A DNA stretch of 5,854 bases, taken from positions 1-5,854 of the forward strand of contig DIQT01000010.1 of the NCBI GenBank assembly GCA_002427365.1, given 5' to 3'. The notes under the pieces are model-generated. The model had not been told where the DNA came from, did not search any database, and saw only the letters and a list, made by a program, of their open reading frames with translations. Numbering within the stretch: the first letter of the stretch is position 1; each line of letters opens with the position of its first letter. Positions 1-5,842 of this stretch are shown here, one piece after another. The position numbers were made by a program, and so were the translations under genes. This DNA is from Caryophanales bacterium UBA5455. GTDB taxonomy: Bacteria; Bacillota_I; Bacilli_A; RFN20; CAG-826.

Positions 1-10
1 AAAACGATAA

Positions 11-529
11 TTATTCCCATGTTTTAGCGATAAAGCTACTTCGAAACGAGCTTGCTTCGTTAGCGTGATATCGAGCGGGTGATTTTTTATAAAAGTCTTG
101 ATGATATTCTTCCGCTGGATAAAAATTTACATATGGTTCAATTGGAACGATGATTGGTTTATCAAAGAGATTTTCATTAATTAAATTTTGTTTTGAGCGT
201 TCCGCGATAGTTTTTTGTTCCTTTGTAAAATAAATAATCGCCGGACGATAATTTGGACCGCGGTCTTCAAATTGTCCTTCGCTATCAGTTGGATCAATAA
301 GTCGCCAGTAGATTGTTAAAATTTCTTCTAAAGAAATAAGTGCGTTATCAAAAGTTATTAAAACGGCTTCCGTGTGACCAGTGTGACCTCGACAGACTTG
401 TTCGTAGGTTGGGTGCGCTATTTTTCCATTACTATAGCCCGAAACAACACTAATAACCCCATCATTATGATCGAAAGGTTTAACCATACACCAGAAGCAA
501 CCGCCTGCTAAGATTATTTGTTCGTTCAT
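11..529 (-). CDS. msrA: Peptide methionine sulfoxide reductase A (MsrA)
   Basis: This cytoplasmic repair enzyme reduces methionine-S-sulfoxide, free or in proteins, back to methionine using thioredoxin. The 172-residue product shows the MsrA active-site signature GGCFWCM near the N-terminus, with catalytic Cys11 and the substrate-binding Phe12-Trp13 pair. It continues with VSGYSNGK, PTYEQVC and GHTEAV (residues ~30-55), then DPTDSEGQFEDRGPNYRPAI mid-protein and AEEYHQDFY near the C-terminus, all typical of the family. The only cysteines are 11, 14 and 46. There is no C-terminal cysteine pair like that of E. coli MsrA, so Cys14 or Cys46 may act as the resolving residue (inference). An upstream ATG at 550 is in frame, but the ATG at 529 is preferred because GGTGG lies 5 nt before it and the homology begins there. 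The gene is transcribed away from rpmH. I saw no convincing promoter for it, and its stop lies 10 bases from the window edge. Confidence 0.96.
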   Translation of the reverse strand: MNEQIILAGGCFWCMVKPFDHNDGVISVVSGYSNGKIAHPTYEQVCRGHTGHTEAVLITFDNALISLEEILTIYWRLIDPTDSEGQFEDRGPNYRPAIIYFTKEQKTIAERSKQNLINENLFDKPIIVPIEPYVNFYPAEEYHQDFYKKSPARYHANEASSFRSSFIAKTWE

Positions 530-534
530 AATTA

Positions 535-539
535 CCACC
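535..539 (-). promoter_or_regulatory. Ribosome binding site of msrA
   Basis: On the minus strand the sequence reads GGTGG, five bases before the ATG at 529. It is a one-mismatch version of GGAGG. It decides the start in favour of the inner ATG over the in-frame ATG at 550. Confidence 0.6.
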
Positions 540-554
540 AATCTATGCAATAAA

Positions 555-582
555 GCGATAAAACCGCGATGAGATTAGCGAT
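555..582. repeat. Three phased GCGAT motifs upstream of the rpmH promoter
   Basis: GCGAT occurs at 555-559, 566-570 and 578-582, so the starts are 11 and 12 bp apart, about one helical turn. The outer two share the longer form AGCGATA. The array ends 5 bp before the -35 box at 588. Such phasing would suit a protein binding one face of the DNA, but no known binding motif was recognised and the function is inference. Confidence 0.4.
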
Positions 583-587
583 ATTGT

Positions 588-617
588 TTGACATTGAACG
601 TCCTTAAATAATATAAT
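588..617 (+). promoter_or_regulatory. Sigma-A promoter of the rpmH-rnpA-yidC-jag operon
   Basis: A perfect -35 box TTGACA (588-593) and a perfect -10 box TATAAT (612-617) are separated by 18 bp. Transcription should start near 623-625, giving a leader of about 60 nt before rpmH. A strong constitutive promoter fits a ribosomal protein gene. The leader is A+T-rich and contains an imperfect 9-bp tandem repeat (CATTAATTA/CATTAATAG, 636-653) but no riboswitch that I recognise. Confidence 0.85.
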
Positions 618-618
618 T

Positions 619-630
619 CATACGCGTATG
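619..630. promoter_or_regulatory. 12-bp palindrome at the predicted transcription start
   Basis: CATACGCGTATG is perfectly self-complementary and begins 2 bp after the -10 box, so it covers the expected +1. A repressor bound here would block initiation, so it is a candidate operator. A 12-bp palindrome is expected about once by chance in a window of this size, so only its position makes it notable. Confidence 0.35.
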
Positions 631-685
631 TTTATCATTAATTACATTAATAGATATATTAACACGGAAAGATGGAGGAGAAGAA

Positions 686-820
686 ATGAAAAGAACTTAT
701 CAACCAAGTAAAATACACCGTCAACGGGTACATGGTTTTAGAGCGCGGATGTCTTCGCACAACGGTCGGAAGATTTTAGCCGCCCGTCGTCAAAAAGGCC
801 GGAAAAAATTAACGGTCTAA
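686..820 (+). CDS. rpmH: 50S ribosomal protein L34
   Basis: L34 is a small, very basic protein of the large ribosomal subunit that binds 23S rRNA. The 44-residue product MKRTYQPSKIHRQRVHGF... has the family hallmarks: an N-terminal MKRTYQPS, a central HGFRARMSS, then NGRKILAARRQKGRKKL near the C-terminus. The length is the usual 44 residues. The start is fixed by a strong GGAGG (674-678) 7 nt upstream. It is the first gene of an operon driven by the promoter at 588-617, with rnpA 20 bp downstream, the nearly universal bacterial order. Confidence 0.98.
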   Translation: MKRTYQPSKIHRQRVHGFRARMSSHNGRKILAARRQKGRKKLTV

Positions 821-840
821 TTTTTTAAGGAGGCACGCTA

Positions 841-1188
841 ATGAAAAAGATTAATCGTGTTACCAAAAGCAAAGATTTTGGACGAATTATCACTGCGGGC
901 CAAACCAAAACAAGTAAAAGTTTTGTTGTTTCAGTATTACAAAACGACTTAGGATATGTCAGAGTTGGAATATCAGTTAGTAAAAAACGTGGAAATGCCG
1001 TACGGCGAAACTATATTAAGCGTCAAGTAAGATCAATCTGTCGGTCACAGATTGATTTTAGCAATAATTACGATTTCATCATTGTTATTCGCCAAAATTA
1101 TGACCCCGACCAATACGCTGAGATGGAAAAGGAACTTAAACAACTAATTGACCATCTCCAAAGGAGTTACCATGCGTCCAAAGACTAG
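841..1188 (+). CDS. rnpA: Ribonuclease P protein component (RnpA)
   Basis: RnpA is the protein subunit of RNase P. It binds the catalytic RNA and the 5' leader of precursor tRNAs and so aids removal of the leader. The 115-residue product has the family length and the signature RNR region at residues 41-61: RVGISVSKKRGNAVRRNYIKR, whose basic residues contact P RNA and whose usual RNRIKR reads RNYIKR here. The N-terminus (MKKINRVTKSKDFGRII) matches the usual start, and YDFIIVIRQ forms the later beta strand. A full AAGGAGG (827-833) lies 7 nt before the ATG. Its last 17 bp overlap yidC, and the yidC ribosome binding site lies inside rnpA. No yidD gene lies between rnpA and yidC, as it does in many bacteria. 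A long hairpin (1028-1060) lies within the coding sequence. Confidence 0.97.
   Translation: MKKINRVTKSKDFGRIITAGQTKTSKSFVVSVLQNDLGYVRVGISVSKKRGNAVRRNYIKRQVRSICRSQIDFSNNYDFIIVIRQNYDPDQYAEMEKELKQLIDHLQRSYHASKD
1028..1060 (+). other. Stem-loop inside rnpA
   Basis: The arms 1028-1041 and 1047-1060 pair over 14 bp with one G-U wobble. The inner 10 bp (ATCAATCTGT / ACAGATTGAT) are perfect around a 5-nt loop, CGGTC. The right arm ends in a short T run (1056-1059), so the structure resembles a weak intrinsic terminator or RNA-processing site upstream of yidC. It overlaps codons of the less conserved part of RnpA, just after the RNR motif. Function is inferred only. Confidence 0.45.
1161..1166 (+). 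promoter_or_regulatory. Ribosome binding site of yidC
   Basis: AAGGAG lies 5 nt before the ATG at 1172, inside the end of rnpA. It selects this ATG over the in-frame TTG at 1148, and suggests translation of yidC is coupled to rnpA. Confidence 0.8.
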
Positions 1189-2626
1189 AAAAATCTTAAA
1201 AGCAACGGGCTTGTTTGCCTTTATTGCATTCTTTGCCGCTTCATGTACCGCTAATTTTTGTACGCCTAATGACCAAGCACAAATGTTATATCAAAAAGAT
1301 GGCGTAGCGGTCGAAGATGAAGGAACGGGCAAACTTACACATAGCACATTAAAAACAACAATTATCACAAACGCCAAAGCCGCCGGACTTAATATTCCGA
1401 GCGACCAATATTTTGTGCGCCTTGATGCATACGCAACCGATTTAGCGCTTGATGCGTATGTTGCAAGCGACTTAGCCGCACCGTTAGAATTTAAAGCGAG
1501 CAAAGAAGAAATCAAAGCAAGTGATGAAATGTTAAAACTAGTTTTAAGTCGTTATGGTTATGTTCGCTACTTAGGCGTTAAAGATTCTTCGTTTATTAGT
1601 TATGATGTAACGGATAAAGAACATCCCGCTAAATATTTGTTTGGAAATATTAATTACTGGAACCATCAAATAAAATTAGATTTAGATGCCGAAGGTGAAA
1701 ACGGATTAAGTCATATTCCTGATAGTGACTTTGCTGCTTATTATCAAGCCGAAATGTTAAAAGCGGTCAATGCGTATCGGGCATGTATCGCAATCGCTGG
1801 CAACAACTATGGCACAACCGATGAAGAGTTTTATGTTGAATCCAAATCATGGGGTCAAGCTTGGAAAAAAGGCTTGTTAGAAGGTTTGTTTGTTTTCCCA
1901 ACCGCCTTCTTAATTGAAAAGTTAACAATTGCCTTTGGTGCAGCTGGCTGGGGACAAGTTGGGGCGATTATTCTTGTAACATTAATTGTGCGGGGATTAT
2001 TAATTCTCGTAACGTGGAAATCGACACTTAGCCAACAAAGAATGACGGCTTTACAACCCGAAATGGCGAAACTCCAAGAAAAGTATCCAAATGCGAATAC
2101 GAACAACTATGAAAAACAAGCATTAGCCCAAGCCCAAATGGATCTATATAAGAAGAACGGCGTTAAACCAATGAGCTCGATTATTACGATGTTCATTCAA
2201 ATGCCAATCTTTATTGCGATTTGGGGCGCGATGAATGGCTCGGCGATTCTCGCATCGGATAGCATCTTTGGCTTAAACTTAAGCGCTTCACTAGGAACGG
2301 CGATGATGGCAAACTGGTTTAAGTCTTCATGGTGGACCGCGTTAGTGTTATTTGTTTTAATGGGGGCTTCCCAATATATTTCCATGAAGTTACCACAATG
2401 GATGCAAAAGAAAGAAAAACAAAAAGTTACGAAATTAGGCAAAAACCCTGCTGTTGAAAAACAAGCGAAAACACAAAAGACAATGCAAATTGTAATGTTT
2501 GTCTTTATTATCATTATGTCCTGGACCTTACCAGCAGCGATGGGTATCTACTGGTTTGTTGGCGCGCTAATTTCAATTGGACAAACCTTAATTACACAGA
2601 AAGTGATGGCGAAAAAGAAAAAATGA
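1172..2626 (+). CDS. yidC: Membrane protein insertase YidC/Oxa1 family, lipoprotein-type
   Basis: YidC inserts and folds membrane proteins, alone or with SecYEG. The 484-residue product starts with a basic stretch, a hydrophobic segment and a lipobox-like AASC ending at Cys25, so it is probably lipidated there, as in other Gram-positive YidC proteins. A hydrophilic region of about 200 residues (26-225) follows, unlike Bacillus SpoIIIJ, where only a short linker is present. The conserved insertase core then runs from ~231 to 476. It has a hydrophobic helix with the key groove arginine at residue 274 (LIVRGLLIL) and a cytosolic coiled hairpin (LQPEMAKLQEKYPN). Further membrane segments lie at ~335-357 (MFIQMPIFIAIW), ~385-407 and ~438-476 (LPAAMGIYWFVGALISIGQT). 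The C-terminus is lysine-rich. It overlaps rnpA by 17 bp and jag by 4 bp. Family assignment is secure; the role of the extra extracytoplasmic region is unknown. Confidence 0.96.
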   Translation: MRPKTRKILKATGLFAFIAFFAASCTANFCTPNDQAQMLYQKDGVAVEDEGTGKLTHSTLKTTIITNAKAAGLNIPSDQYFVRLDAYATDLALDAYVASDLAAPLEFKASKEEIKASDEMLKLVLSRYGYVRYLGVKDSSFISYDVTDKEHPAKYLFGNINYWNHQIKLDLDAEGENGLSHIPDSDFAAYYQAEMLKAVNAYRACIAIAGNNYGTTDEEFYVESKSWGQAWKKGLLEGLFVFPTAFLIEKLTIAFGAAGWGQVGAIILVTLIVRGLLILVTWKSTLSQQRMTALQPEMAKLQEKYPNANTNNYEKQALAQAQMDLYKKNGVKPMSSIITMFIQMPIFIAIWGAMNGSAILASDSIFGLNLSASLGTAMMANWFKSSWWTALVLFVLMGASQYISMKLPQWMQKKEKQKVTKLGKNPAVEKQAKTQKTMQIVMFVFIIIMSWTLPAAMGIYWFVGALISIGQTLITQKVMAKKKK

Positions 2627-3225
2627 GAACATTTACAGCAAAAACAATCGAAGAAGCATTAGAACTTGCAGTCGGCGAACTTGGTGTCGAAAGCGCAAGT
2701 GAATTAGTTTATAAGGTTGTTGAAGAAAAGAAAGGGTTATTTAAAAAAGTTGCGACAATCGAAGTCATTGAACCGATCGATGAAGCAAATTACGCGGTTG
2801 AATATTTAACAACAGTTATTAAAGCGTTTGATATTAACCCAACAATTACGGCAGAAATTAAAGAAGGAATGATTTTTATTGATGTTGATTCCGATCATAA
2901 CTCAATCTTAATTGGTAAAAACGGCCGGACACTCCAAGCGTTAACCGAAATTACAAAACTTGCAGCAGCAGTCCGGTTTGAAAAACGCGTTCATCTCTTA
3001 GTCGATATTAATAATTACAAAGAAGGACGTTATCGGAAAGTTGTTTCGATGGCAAAAAATGTCGCTAAAGAAGTTCAACGGACAAAGGTTGAAGCAAAGC
3101 TTGATCCAATGCCCGCGGATGAAAGACGGCGGGTCCATAACGCGCTTACAAAATTCTCCAACATTAAAACTGAATCAGTTGGAAACGGACATCGTCGACA
3201 AATTATTATTAAATACGTTGATTAA
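2623..3225 (+). CDS. jag: RNA-binding protein KhpB (Jag/SpoIIIJ-associated)
   Basis: KhpB (also called Jag or EloR) is a cytoplasmic RNA-binding protein that works with KhpA and affects cell elongation and division in Gram-positive bacteria. Its gene commonly follows yidC. The 200-residue product shows the three expected parts. These are a Jag-N domain at ~1-52 (TAKTIEEALELAVGELG, then EKKGLFKKVATIEV), a KH domain at ~75-135 with the loop IGKNGR at 97-102, and a C-terminal R3H domain at ~137-200 with the R-x3-H pair Arg168/His172 in ERRRVHNAL. The ATG overlaps the yidC stop as ATGA and has no good Shine-Dalgarno (only an A-rich stretch upstream), so translation is probably coupled to yidC. 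A hairpin terminator follows 8 bp after the stop, making this the last gene of the operon. Confidence 0.95.
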   Translation: MRTFTAKTIEEALELAVGELGVESASELVYKVVEEKKGLFKKVATIEVIEPIDEANYAVEYLTTVIKAFDINPTITAEIKEGMIFIDVDSDHNSILIGKNGRTLQALTEITKLAAAVRFEKRVHLLVDINNYKEGRYRKVVSMAKNVAKEVQRTKVEAKLDPMPADERRRVHNALTKFSNIKTESVGNGHRRQIIIKYVD

Positions 3226-3233
3226 AAACATGC

Positions 3234-3259
3234 AAAGGGACAATATGATGTCCCTTTTT
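3234..3259 (+). terminator. Intrinsic terminator after jag
   Basis: AAAGGGACA (3234-3242) and TGTCCCTTT (3249-3257) form a perfect 9-bp stem around a 6-nt loop, and the T run extends to 3259. The T tract is short and partly inside the stem, so read-through into mnmE is likely to some degree. Confidence 0.75.
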
Positions 3260-3260
3260 A

Positions 3261-3269
3261 TGTTAAAAT
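3261..3269 (+). promoter_or_regulatory. Candidate extended -10 promoter of mnmE-tatD-rnmV
   Basis: TGTTAAAAT matches the extended -10 form TGnTATAAT with one mismatch. No good -35 box lies at normal spacing, which extended -10 promoters can tolerate. Transcription would start near 3276, leaving a leader of only about 13 nt with the ribosome binding site almost at its 5' end. If used, it excludes the in-frame ATG at 3271 as the start of mnmE. Confidence 0.45.
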
Positions 3270-3276
3270 AATGTGC

Positions 3277-3281
3277 GAGGT
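3277..3281 (+). promoter_or_regulatory. Ribosome binding site of mnmE
   Basis: GAGGT lies 7 nt before the ATG at 3289 and supports this start over the in-frame ATG at 3271, which has no ribosome binding site. Confidence 0.65.
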
Positions 3282-3288
3282 AAAAGGT

Positions 3289-4617
3289 ATGGTAAATACA
3301 ATTGTTGCCCTGGCAACTGCTCCATTAAAAAGCGCGCTCGCCGTCATTCGTTTATCGGGTGATGATGCTTTTAATATTGCGAATAAAGCATTTGATAAAG
3401 ACTTACTTACAAACAAAAGCCGGGGGATTCACTATGGCTTTATTAAAAATGGTGAGGAGATTATCGATGAAGTAATTTTATTAACATATGTCGCGCCTTC
3501 TTCGTTTACCGGTGAAGACGTGATTGAAATTATGTGCCACGGCTCAATGTTAATTGTTGATCAAATTATTGGAACATTAATTCGCTTTGGCGCTCGCCAA
3601 GCCGAACGGGGTGAATTTTCCTCACGGGCCTTTTATAACGGCAAAATCGACCTTATTCAAGCTGAAGCGATTAATGATATGATTGACGCAACAAGCCCTG
3701 AAGCGCAGAAATTATCGCTTTTATCATTACAAGGAGAAACGTCCGCCCATATCAAACCATTACAAATTAAAATTGCTGATCTTCTTTCTTTAATTGAAGT
3801 AAATATTGATTATCCTGAATATTTAGATATTGAAGAAGCAACAAATGAAAAGATTATTAATGATGTTAGTTTAATGTTAGAAGAAACAAATTCGTTATTA
3901 AATGAAGGCCGGCAAGGGCAAATTATTGTTGAAGGAATTCGTGTAGCGATTGTTGGAAAACCTAACGTTGGCAAATCATCACTATTAAACGCTTTAATTG
4001 AAGAAGACAAGGCAATTGTCACAGATATTGCGGGAACAACTCGTGATGTTGTTGAAGGACGAGTTAATTTACATGGCCTAACTTTGCATTTATATGATAC
4101 GGCGGGGATTCGCGAATCAAGCGACCAAGTGGAAAGTATTGGAATTAATAAAGCGCGAGCGGAAATCTTAGAAGCGGATTTAGTCATTCTTGTTTTAGAT
4201 GCCTCAAAACCGCTTGATTTAGAAGATGAACAGCTTCTTTCATTAACCAAAGATAAGAAACGGATTATTGTTTATAATAAATCCGACTTAGCAACGAAAG
4301 ATGATGCCTCGAAAATTTATATTAGTGCTTTAGAAAAAGATATTAGTGCCCTAGAAAAGCGGATTGTGGAAATTTTTGGCATTGAAGAAGCTGCTTATTC
4401 ACGTCCAGCATTAAATAACACCCGCCAATTAGGCTTACTTGAACAAGTTCGCGATGACTTGATTAATGCGCAAAACGATGCTAAAAATGAATTATCGCTT
4501 GATTTAGTCGCGGTTAACTTACGCGAGGCTTATGACCATGTTTTTGAAATCTTTGGAGCGAATAACGAAAGTGATTTATCAGAAGAAATCTTTGCAAGAT
4601 TTTGTTTAGGAAAATAA
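3289..4617 (+). CDS. mnmE: tRNA uridine-5-carboxymethylaminomethyl(34) synthesis GTPase MnmE
   Basis: MnmE is a cytoplasmic GTPase that, with MnmG, builds the (carboxymethyl)aminomethyl group at wobble uridine 34 of certain tRNAs, using a folate one-carbon unit. The 442-residue product is near the usual ~450. The N-terminal folate-binding domain begins NTIVALATAPLKSALAVIRLSG and contains FTGEDVIEIMCHG and ERGEFSSRAFYNGKIDL. A helical region surrounds an inserted G domain with all motifs: GKPNVGKS at 223-230 (its Asn226 is the potassium contact in E. coli MnmE), DIAGTTRD at 246-253, DTAG at 270-273, NKSD at 330-333 and an SAL-type G5. The C-terminus is FCLGK, with the conserved cysteine of the family's C-(I/L/V)-G-K tail. 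tatD follows after 3 bp. The partner mnmG, often the next gene, is not in this window. Confidence 0.97.
   Translation: MVNTIVALATAPLKSALAVIRLSGDDAFNIANKAFDKDLLTNKSRGIHYGFIKNGEEIIDEVILLTYVAPSSFTGEDVIEIMCHGSMLIVDQIIGTLIRFGARQAERGEFSSRAFYNGKIDLIQAEAINDMIDATSPEAQKLSLLSLQGETSAHIKPLQIKIADLLSLIEVNIDYPEYLDIEEATNEKIINDVSLMLEETNSLLNEGRQGQIIVEGIRVAIVGKPNVGKSSLLNALIEEDKAIVTDIAGTTRDVVEGRVNLHGLTLHLYDTAGIRESSDQVESIGINKARAEILEADLVILVLDASKPLDLEDEQLLSLTKDKKRIIVYNKSDLATKDDASKIYISALEKDISALEKRIVEIFGIEEAAYSRPALNNTRQLGLLEQVRDDLINAQNDAKNELSLDLVAVNLREAYDHVFEIFGANNESDLSEEIFARFCLGK
4321..4362 (+). repeat. 21-bp imperfect tandem repeat inside mnmE
   Basis: Two adjacent 21-bp units (4321-4341 and 4342-4362) share about 15 of 21 bases and encode ISALEKD followed by ISALEKR (MnmE residues 345-358). 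It falls just after the NKSD motif, around the G5 loop, where family members vary. Confidence 0.4.
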
Positions 4618-4620
4618 GTT

Positions 4621-5400
4621 ATGTTTATTGATACACACACCCATTTAAATAATGAGCAATTTATTGGAAGCGAAGCGATTGCGATTAAAAAGGCAAAAGA
4701 TGCGGGCGTTGACCTCTTTTTTGTTGTAGGGTGGGATATCGCTAGTTCTTTGGCTGCGGTAAAACTTGCAGAACAATATGAAGAAGTGTATGCGATTGTT
4801 GGAGTTCATCCAACGGATGCTTTACAGCTTGAGTTAACGGATTTAAAAGAAATTGAAAAACTTCTTACGCATCCAAAAGTAATTGCGTATGGGGAAATTG
4901 GGCTAGATTATTACTGGGTGAAAGATGAGGTTGGGCAAGCAAAGCAACGTTTGTTTTTTGCCGCTCAAATTGAACTCGCAAATAAATATAATTTACCCGT
5001 TACAATTCATATGCGGGACGCCACTAATGACACATATAAGATTTTAAAAGAACATCGTCCACTAGCGGGTGGCGTGATGCATTGCTATAGCGGATCAAAA
5101 GAAATGGTTCAACCATTTTTAGATTTAGGAATGTATATTTCTTTAGGTGGCCCGGTGACATTTAAAAATGCGCGGGTGCCAAAAGAGGTTGCGGAAATTG
5201 TGCCGCTTGATAAGCTATTAATTGAAACCGATGCGCCTTATTTAGCCCCACATCCGTACCGCGGCAAACAAAATGAACCAGCGTTATTACCGCTAGTTGC
5301 GGAAGAAATTGCGCGCATTCGAAATATGAAGATTGAAGAAGTTGGAAGAGCGACTTCTCGCAACGCAAAAGCGTTGTTTCGCGTGGAACAAAATGATTAA
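4621..5400 (+). CDS. tatD: TatD-family metal-dependent hydrolase (DNase)
   Basis: TatD-family enzymes are cytoplasmic TIM-barrel nucleases that use two divalent metal ions. E. coli TatD has 3'-5' exonuclease activity and is linked to DNA repair, but the exact substrate here is not known. The 259-residue product is a normal full length. All expected metal ligands are visible: the HxH pair His6/His8 in FIDTHTHLN, Glu92 in GEIGLDYYW, His130 in VTIHMRDA, His154 in GGVMHCYSG and Asp204 in ETDAPYLAPHPYRGKQNEP. The start ATG is 3 bp after mnmE, with only a weak AGGA (4608-4611) in the mnmE end, so it is probably cotranscribed and partly coupled. It overlaps rnmV by 8 bp. The pairing of tatD with rnmV is common in Gram-positive bacteria. 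Confidence 0.94.
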   Translation: MFIDTHTHLNNEQFIGSEAIAIKKAKDAGVDLFFVVGWDIASSLAAVKLAEQYEEVYAIVGVHPTDALQLELTDLKEIEKLLTHPKVIAYGEIGLDYYWVKDEVGQAKQRLFFAAQIELANKYNLPVTIHMRDATNDTYKILKEHRPLAGGVMHCYSGSKEMVQPFLDLGMYISLGGPVTFKNARVPKEVAEIVPLDKLLIETDAPYLAPHPYRGKQNEPALLPLVAEEIARIRNMKIEEVGRATSRNAKALFRVEQND

Positions 5401-5842
5401 CTTAACAAATTATATTATCGTTGTTGAGGGTACGACAGACACTACATTTATACGGAGTTTTTTGGATGTTGAAGTGGTTAACACAAACGGTTCAGCAGTT
5501 CCACGTGAAACTATCGATTATTTAAAAGCCGCCGAAAATAACAAGAAAATCATAATTCTTACAGACCCAGATGCGCCAGGCAAAAGAATTCGTTCGCTTC
5601 TTGATCAGGAGTTAAATAGACCAATTCATTGTTATTTAAATAAAGAAGATTGTATTAAAAAGGGCAAGGTTGGTGTCGCGGAATCTAAGAAAGAAATTGT
5701 TCTTGCAGCGTTAGAAAGTATAAGTGAAAACACCTCAAACATCGAAGGTAATTGGGTTAGCAGTGACTTATATGATCTAGGTTTAATTGGGCAAGATGAT
5801 TCAAAAGCTAAACGCATTTCTTTCCTAAATAAATGCGTTTAG
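5393..5842 (+). CDS. rnmV: Ribonuclease M5 (RnmV), C-terminus truncated
   Basis: RNase M5 is a Toprim-domain endonuclease that matures 5S rRNA precursors in Gram-positive bacteria. The product reads 149 residues, against about 180-190 for the family. The Toprim motifs are intact: VVEGTTDT with Glu12 (5' half), NGSAV, LTDPDAPGKRIR with Asp58 and Asp60, and GVAES with Glu97. The later DLYDLGLIGQDDSKAKR matches the start of the C-terminal rRNA-binding region, but the expected IGY.N.KQ and following helices are absent. The last residues and the stop are encoded within the right arm of a 24-bp inverted repeat that runs to the window edge, so the truncation is probably an artefact or a rearrangement. 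The start at 5393 overlaps the tatD stop. An in-frame ATG at 5333 would add 20 residues lying inside the conserved end of TatD and is unlikely. Only a weak TGGA precedes the chosen start. Confidence 0.88.
   Translation: MINLTNYIIVVEGTTDTTFIRSFLDVEVVNTNGSAVPRETIDYLKAAENNKKIIILTDPDAPGKRIRSLLDQELNRPIHCYLNKEDCIKKGKVGVAESKKEIVLAALESISENTSNIEGNWVSSDLYDLGLIGQDDSKAKRISFLNKCV

Noticed and set aside
605..637. Divergent promoter for msrA on the minus strand (TATATT-like -10 near 609-614)
   Set aside because: The matching -35 is poor (about 3 of 6) and the site is about 80 bp from the gene; too weak in an A+T-rich region.
1855..2106. Minus-strand open frames inside yidC (also 1291-1515 and 2197-2514)
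   Set aside because: They lie opposite a clearly conserved gene, have no ribosome binding sites, and encode nothing recognisable.
3271..3288. Earlier ATG for mnmE adding six residues
   Set aside because: No Shine-Dalgarno precedes it, it lies 1 bp after the candidate -10 box, and MnmE homology starts at the ATG at 3289.
3810..4250. 146-residue minus-strand open frame inside mnmE
   Set aside because: It is antisense to the conserved G domain; its composition is explained by the reverse reading of MnmE codons.
5361..5376. Hairpin CAACGC-AAAA-GCGTTG followed by TTT, just before rnmV, as an attenuator or terminator
   Set aside because: The stem is only 6 bp, and the sequence is largely dictated by conserved TatD codons (Asn-Ala-Lys-Ala-Leu), so coincidence is likely.
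5333..5392. Upstream in-frame ATG giving rnmV 20 more N-terminal residues
   Set aside because: The extension lies within the conserved TatD C-terminus in another frame, has no ribosome binding site, and does not resemble RnmV, whose homology begins right at the inner ATG.
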